Of a stretch of DNA of 10,701 nt, positions 7,601 through 10,701 are shown in pieces (the first letter of the stretch is position 1; the number at the start of each line of letters is the position of its first letter). This DNA comes from Gammaproteobacteria bacterium (GTDB lineage Bacteria > Pseudomonadota > Gammaproteobacteria > Steroidobacterales > GCA-2729495). The notes under the pieces are model-generated. The model had not been told where the DNA came from, made no database searches, and worked only from the letters and a program-made list of their open reading frames with translations. The translations under genes and the position numbers were made by a program. The stretch spans positions 1 to 10,701 of the forward strand of contig JAKLLP010000043.1 in assembly GCA_023150055.1 (NCBI GenBank). The letters run 5' to 3'.

Positions 7601-7835
7601 GATGACCGCGTTTGCTTTCATCCTCGGCGTCGTGCCGCTCATGCTGGCCAGCGGCGCCGGCGCCGGGGCGCAGAACGTGATGGGCACCGGCGTGTTCTGG
7701 GGAATGTTGATCGCGACCGCGCTGGGCGTGTTCATCATTCCCGGCAACTTCGCCTTCGTCGAGGGCCTCGGCCGCCAACAGAAGGTCGCCAACACGCCGT
7801 CGCCGGCTGGTGCTCACGGGGAAGGAGCGGAGTGA
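4680..7835 (+). CDS. RND multidrug efflux permease, HAE1 family (MexF/OqxB-like)
   Basis: Inner-membrane proton/drug antiporter of 1051 residues, essentially the length of AcrB (1049), working as a trimer with the flanking adaptor and outer-membrane factor. It starts FFIGRPI and has the two-fold layout of one helix, a large periplasmic loop and six helices, repeated. Proton-relay residues are present: D408-D409 in VVDDAIVVVE (helix 4), K939 in AAKNAILIVEFAKAKHEEG (helix 10), and R971 in RFRPILMTAFAFILG. QSPSILMVISIYSP and GMRIWFRPDRL resemble MexF/OqxB more than AcrB; the AcrB F136 position appears to be Ile. The C-terminal helix ends IIPGNFAFVEG, unlike AcrB, followed by a short polar tail. 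GTG start at 4680 with GGGGGAG nine bases upstream. Likely substrates are hydrophobic or amphiphilic antibiotics, solvents or metabolites; specificity cannot be read from sequence. Confidence 0.97.
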   Translation: MANFFIGRPIVAIVIAILTVLLGTVVLTRLSVEQYPFLAPPNIRVTANYPGASAEAVEQSVATPIEQEVNGVDRLIYMKSSNTSDGRMQLDVNFEVGTDQDIANVLTQNRVSAAQARLPVEVTQQGVTVKKQSPSILMVISIYSPSDAYDANFLVNYAGINLRDQMLRIPGIAQVDLFGGTDYGMRIWFRPDRLAKLGLTPADVINAIKEQNLQAPTGKVGAAPTPPDQQFTNTVSAPGRLVTPEEFENIIVRQSDTGAVVRIRDIGRAELGSQDYNSFGRLNGKPAGAMAVYLLPGANQLKAAETIYATMERAQALFPPGIDYKIVYDTTPAVEASIHEIVKTFIEALILVTLVVFIFLQNVRATIIPLLTIPVSLIGTFIFFPALGFSINTLSMFGLVLAIGIVVDDAIVVVEAVIHHLEHGMAPREATIKAMSEVSGPVIGIALILSAVFVPVALLGGLVGSMYKQFALTIAISVLLSAFNALSLTPALCAMLLKQPQPMRGPLGAFFSRFNKAFEVSTNGYVNLSRLLVRKSVLTIGIVAAVAIGAGLFARVLPAGFIPDEDQGIFGVNIQLPPGASLERTSAVLKKVEEILARADGIDSFQTVGGYGAVTSTYQSNYGSIFVRMKPWEERQSEELHVNGIMGKLRPQFAAIPEAVIFPFNIPTLSGFGAASGFNFLLQDRSGTLSVEELGVLSRKFLEAARQQPALGTTFTSFDPNYPQVRVDLDREKARTLGVPVDEVFQAMATALGGTYVNDFNRFGRLYRVYAQAEAETRLKAEDIGKIHVRSQTTGEMVPLSTLVTISDVTGAELTTRFNLLRSVEIQGAPAAGFTSGQALAALEQVFADTMPNEMGFAYSSMSYQEKVAPPAAPTFIAAIVCVFLLLAALYESWRLPWAVLLGSPLVALGAFFGVWLMNFDNNVYVQIGLVMLIGLAAKNAILIVEFAKAKHEEGASLEEAALTSARQRFRPILMTAFAFILGVVPLMLASGAGAGAQNVMGTGVFWGMLIATALGVFIIPGNFAFVEGLGRQQKVANTPSPAGAHGEGAE

Positions 7836-7836
7836 G

Positions 7837-9306
7837 ATGATCCGCCGTCGGACTGTCATTCTCTGCGCTGCCGGGCTGGTCGCTGCCGGCTGCACGGTCG
7901 GCCCCGATTACCAGCGGCCGGAAGTTTTCGCGCCGGGGACCTATCGTGGCGCGGAAGCCGTGCCCGCGGATACCGGCACCGAACCCTCGTTCGGCGATCT
8001 GGCCTGGGACAGCGTCTTTACCGACCCGGACCTCCAGGTGCTGATCCGCACGGCGCTGGAGCAGAACTACGACCTGCAGGCGGCCGCCGCGCGCATTCTG
8101 CAGGCCGAGAGCCTGGTCACGACGGCCCGGTCGCCGCTGTTCCCGACGGTCGATGGTGTCGTCGACGGCGCCTACACCGGGTACACGGGCTCTGACACGC
8201 CGCCGATCGACAGCGTTTTCGAACCGCGCGCGGGACTCGGCGTCAGCTGGCAACTCGATTTCTGGGGACGGTTCCGCCGCGGGACCGAGGCTGCACGGGC
8301 CGAGCTGATGGCCGCCGAAGAAGCCCGCTACGCGATCATGGCGACACTGGTCTCGCAGGTGAGCCAGGCCTATCTCAATCTGCGGGCGCTCGACCTGACG
8401 CTGGAAATCTCCCGGCGCACGGTCGACTCCCGGGTGCAGTCACTCGAACTGGTCAAGGCCCGACTCGACGGCGGCGTGGCCGGCGTCATCGAATTACGGC
8501 AAGCCGAGACGCTGCTCTACACCGCCACGAAGTCGATCCCCGAGACCGAGAGGCAGATCGAGCAGACCGAGAACTTCATCAGTATCCTGCTCGGCCAGGA
8601 TCCCGGACCGATCAAGCGCGGACGACCGCTGGAATCGCAGATTGCCGCCCCTGCCCTGCCCCCCGGCCTGCCGACGGAACTGCTGACCCGCCGCCCGGAT
8701 GTGCGCCAGGCCGAGCAGCTGCTGGTCTCCGCCAACGCACAGATCGGCGTCGCCAGGTCCCTGCTCTTTCCGCAGGTCACCCTGTCGGGCTTCGCCGGTG
8801 CGGGCAGCCAGGACAACAGCGGCGCCCCGAACGTCGGACCTTACGGGATCTTCAGCGCGCTGCCGGCCGTCACCCTGCCGCTGTTCAACGCGGGCCGCCT
8901 GCGGGCGGGCGTGGATTTCAACGAGGCCCGCGCCGAGGAGGCCGCTTCCGTCTACCAGCAGACGTTGCTGCAGGCCTTTCGCGAGGTGTCCGACGCGTTG
9001 ATCGACATCCGCAAGCGGCGCGAATTCCGCCAGCAGCAGGAGCTGCTGGTCGGCGCCCTGGGCGACGCCAGCGAGGTGTCGAAAATGCGCTACGAGGGCG
9101 GGGTCACGAGTTACCTGGAAGTGCTGGACACGGAGCGGCAGTTCTTCGAGGCCGAAATCGACCTGGTGCAGGCGAAGCGCGACGAAGCCGCGAGCGTAAT
9201 CCAGCTCTACCGGGCCCTGGGCGGCGGGTGGCAGCCCGATTCCGCCGGCATGGCCGCGGCCGAGAGCGCCACCGGCAGCGAACTGGCCGCCGCGGGTCCG
9301 CCTTGA
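7837..9306 (+). CDS. Outer-membrane efflux factor, NodT family lipoprotein (OprM/OprN type)
   Basis: The TolC-like outer-membrane channel of the tripartite pump, 489 residues, normal for the family. A short signal with three arginines ends in the lipobox VAAGC; C19 begins the CTVGPDYQRPE stretch, the hallmark of NodT-type factors. Two tandem outer-membrane efflux (OEP) repeats follow, roughly 60-260 and 270-465, each with long helices, including GLGVSWQLDFWGRFRRG and, in the second, LPTELLTRRPDVRQAE, LFPQVTLSG and LPLFNAGRLRAGVDF, all typical. The C-terminus is an Ala/Gly-rich tail. ATG at 7837 is preferred: AAGGAG lies nine bases upstream and the start sits one base after the permease TGA. 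An in-frame upstream ATG at 7810 lies inside the permease and would spoil the signal peptide. Third gene of the efflux operon, translationally coupled. Confidence 0.96.
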   Translation: MIRRRTVILCAAGLVAAGCTVGPDYQRPEVFAPGTYRGAEAVPADTGTEPSFGDLAWDSVFTDPDLQVLIRTALEQNYDLQAAAARILQAESLVTTARSPLFPTVDGVVDGAYTGYTGSDTPPIDSVFEPRAGLGVSWQLDFWGRFRRGTEAARAELMAAEEARYAIMATLVSQVSQAYLNLRALDLTLEISRRTVDSRVQSLELVKARLDGGVAGVIELRQAETLLYTATKSIPETERQIEQTENFISILLGQDPGPIKRGRPLESQIAAPALPPGLPTELLTRRPDVRQAEQLLVSANAQIGVARSLLFPQVTLSGFAGAGSQDNSGAPNVGPYGIFSALPAVTLPLFNAGRLRAGVDFNEARAEEAASVYQQTLLQAFREVSDALIDIRKRREFRQQQELLVGALGDASEVSKMRYEGGVTSYLEVLDTERQFFEAEIDLVQAKRDEAASVIQLYRALGGGWQPDSAGMAAAESATGSELAAAGPP

Positions 9307-9399
9307 AGCCGATCGCGACACCGCGACCGGCAGTCAGTTGCAGATCCGGCCAGCCTCCGCCCGCCGGGCGTTGGGACCGAGCACACGAAGGAGACCACC
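9307..9399 (+). other. Intergenic spacer with two small hairpins and the PPK2 ribosome binding site
   Basis: Ninety-three bases between the efflux operon and PPK2. TCGCG/CGCGA (9313-9317/9322-9326, four-base loop) and CGCCC/GGGCG (9358-9362/9366-9370, three-base loop) are perfect 5-bp stems. Neither is followed by a T run, so read-through from the efflux operon into PPK2 is possible. AAGGAG at 9388-9393 lies six bases before the TTG start. Confidence 0.4.
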
Positions 9400-10308
9400 T
9401 TGGGCAAGAAAAACGACAAGAAGAAAGTCGCTGAAGAGAAAGGGCTGGCGAGGAGCAGTGCTGCCGGGAAACGCGGGGGGAAGAAGGCCGCCGTCACCCG
9501 CGCCGCGAGCGACGCTGGCGACGCACCGGACAGCGGCGGAAAACTCTCCAGCAAGGACTACGCGCGGGAACTCAAAAAGCTGCACGTCGAACTGGTGAAG
9601 ATGCAGGAGTGGATCAAGGCCAGGGGCCTCAAGGTCTGCATCGTCTTCGAGGGACGCGACGGCGCCGGCAAGGGCGGCACGATCAAGGCGATCACCGAGC
9701 GCGTCAGCCCGCGCGTGTTCCGGGTCATCGCGCTGCCCGCACCGACCGAGCGCGAGAAAACGCAGATGTACGGTCAGCGCTACCTGCCGCACCTGCCAGC
9801 CGCAGGCGAGGTCGTGATCTGGGACCGCAGCTGGTACAACCGTGCCGGCGTGGAGCGGGTGATGGGCTTCTGCACCGAGCAGCAGGCGAAAAGCTTCCTG
9901 GAAGTGATCCCGATGTTCGAGCAGCTGATGGTCAAGTCCGGGATCATCCTGCTCAAGTACTGGCTCGAGGTGAGCGCCGAGGAGCAGACGCGGAGGCTCA
10001 CGGCACGCATCGACGACGGACGCAAGATCTGGAAGCTCTCGCCGATGGACCTGAAGTCGTACGACCGCTGGGACGACTACACGCGCGCGCGCGACGAGAT
10101 GTTCATCGCCACCGACACCGCCTGGGCCCCGTGGTACGTGGCCCGCTCCGAGGACAAAAAGCGCGTGCGGCTGAACGTGATCAGCCACCTGCTCAGGCAG
10201 GTCCCGTACAAGACCGCACCGAGGGAGAAGGTCAAGCTGCCGAAGCGCAGGATCGGGCGGTACAAGCCGATCGACTACGACTTCAGGTACGTGCCGGAGA
10301 AGTATTGA
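9400..10308 (+). CDS. ppk2: Polyphosphate kinase 2 (PPK2 family)
   Basis: A cytoplasmic enzyme that transfers phosphate between inorganic polyphosphate and nucleotides, usually making NTP from NDP in single-domain class I members. 302 residues. The Walker A loop is G85-RDGA-G90-K91-G92 in FEGRDGAGKGGTIKA. The Walker B region is D142-RSWYNRAGVERV. The lid is D206-GRKIWKLSPMD with SYDRWDDYTRARDEM following. The core is complete to the end, finishing with the usual FRYVPEKY-type tail. The first 45 residues are an extra Lys/Ala-rich, probably disordered basic leader (GKKNDKKK, GKRGGKK), absent from the catalytic core; it might bind polyphosphate or nucleic acid, which is inference. The TTG start is supported by AAGGAG six bases upstream; no in-frame ATG precedes the core with a better site. 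It is 93 bases behind the efflux operon and convergent with a glycogen phosphorylase. Family certain; subclass (ADP versus AMP preference) probable only. Confidence 0.96.
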   Translation: MGKKNDKKKVAEEKGLARSSAAGKRGGKKAAVTRAASDAGDAPDSGGKLSSKDYARELKKLHVELVKMQEWIKARGLKVCIVFEGRDGAGKGGTIKAITERVSPRVFRVIALPAPTEREKTQMYGQRYLPHLPAAGEVVIWDRSWYNRAGVERVMGFCTEQQAKSFLEVIPMFEQLMVKSGIILLKYWLEVSAEEQTRRLTARIDDGRKIWKLSPMDLKSYDRWDDYTRARDEMFIATDTAWAPWYVARSEDKKRVRLNVISHLLRQVPYKTAPREKVKLPKRRIGRYKPIDYDFRYVPEKY

Positions 10309-10329
10309 TTCCGCCGAAACGGTGCCGGC

Positions 10330-10701
10330 TCAGGCCCGCAGGCCGATGGGTACGCGCCGGGTGCCCCAGATTGCCTCACAGTACTGCTGGATCGCGCGGT
10401 CGGACGAGAACCTGCCCGAACGCGCCGTGTTGAGGATCGACATGCGCGTCCACCGCTGCCGGTCGCGGAAAGCGCGCTCCACCGCCGCTTGCGCCTCCAC
10501 GTAGGCGCGATAATCGGCGAGGAGCATGAACTCGTCGTGATCGAGGAGATGGTCGAGCATCGGCCGGAACAGCCCTGCGTCGCCCCGTGAGAAGGTGCCA
10601 TCACCGATCATGTCGATTACGCCGCGCAGCTCCGTATCACGCTCGTAGAACTCGCGCGGCCGGTAGCCACCTGCCTTCACCGACTGCACCTCCGCGGCGG
10701 T
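10330..10701 (-). CDS. glgP: Glycogen/alpha-glucan phosphorylase, C-terminal fragment (partial)
   Basis: The frame is open from the right edge (first visible residues TAAEVQSV) to the TGA at 10332-10330, giving the last 123 residues of a protein that begins outside the window. The segment GGYRPREFYERD, IGDGTFSRGD, LFRPMLDHLLDHDEFMLLAD, then WTRMSILNTARSGRFSSDR and a final EAIW is the conserved C-terminal signature of glycogen phosphorylase, which releases glucose-1-phosphate from glycogen or maltodextrin using pyridoxal phosphate. The catalytic lysine region is not visible. It is convergent with PPK2, with only 21 bases between stop codons and no obvious terminator, so the two transcripts probably overlap. 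The product could be a maltodextrin phosphorylase rather than GlgP in the strict sense; the fragment cannot tell. Confidence 0.93.
   Translation of the reverse strand, partial: TAAEVQSVKAGGYRPREFYERDTELRGVIDMIGDGTFSRGDAGLFRPMLDHLLDHDEFMLLADYRAYVEAQAAVERAFRDRQRWTRMSILNTARSGRFSSDRAIQQYCEAIWGTRRVPIGLRA

Noticed and set aside
7810..7836. Upstream ATG extending the outer-membrane factor by nine residues.
   Set aside because: It lies inside the permease gene, has no ribosome site at proper distance, and would put charged residues ahead of a clean lipoprotein signal; ATG 7837 fits better.
6572..7840. A 422-codon plus-strand frame inside the permease gene.
   Set aside because: Out-of-frame reading of the permease; Arg/Gly-rich and without a plausible translation start.
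3354..7895. A 1513-codon open frame on the minus strand, antisense to the adaptor and permease genes.
   Set aside because: It mirrors the GC-rich codon pattern of the real genes, is extremely rich in Arg, Asp, Gln and His, and has no recognisable domain; the sense strand carries two unmistakable RND proteins.

Overview
The window is GC-rich, gene-dense bacterial chromosome from a Gram-negative organism: it carries a complete inner-to-outer-membrane RND efflux operon with two lipoprotein signals and a Tat export signal. The flavour is proteobacterial, probably gammaproteobacterial, but that is an impression from protein style and not a placement. Four of the six genes whose start lies in a complete frame here begin with GTG or TTG (serine dehydratase, MFS transporter, RND permease, PPK2).

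Minus strand, 1-3006 (transcribed right to left): a compact catabolic operon. It opens with an iron-sulfur L-serine dehydratase (1399-3006) that unexpectedly carries a well-formed twin-arginine export signal in front of a complete catalytic domain. A 12-helix MFS transporter follows (105-1355). Last comes the start of a phosphate acetyl/butyryltransferase-like gene (1-108, cut by the window edge), whose ATG overlaps the MFS stop codon in an ATGA junction. Read together: serine is deaminated to pyruvate, possibly outside the cytoplasm; a carrier moves a substrate or product; an acyl-CoA/acyl-phosphate enzyme acts further along carbon metabolism. This linkage is inferred.

3007-3449 is a 443-base divergent intergenic region with no convincing gene. 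Close to the efflux operon it holds a perfect-half-site LexA-box-like dyad (CTGT-N8-ACAG) that abuts a weak hairpin with a T8 run.

Plus strand, 3450-9306: a tightly packed tripartite RND multidrug efflux operon of MexEF-OprN/OqxAB style: periplasmic adaptor lipoprotein, 1051-residue permease with intact proton-relay residues, and NodT-family outer-membrane factor lipoprotein, separated by 3 and 1 bases.

9400-10701: a polyphosphate kinase 2 gene on the plus strand, convergent (21-base gap) with the 3' end of a glycogen/alpha-glucan phosphorylase gene on the minus strand that runs off the right edge, putting polyphosphate and glycogen storage metabolism side by side.

The best candidate for something not well described is the apparently Tat-exported [4Fe-4S] L-serine dehydratase and its operon.
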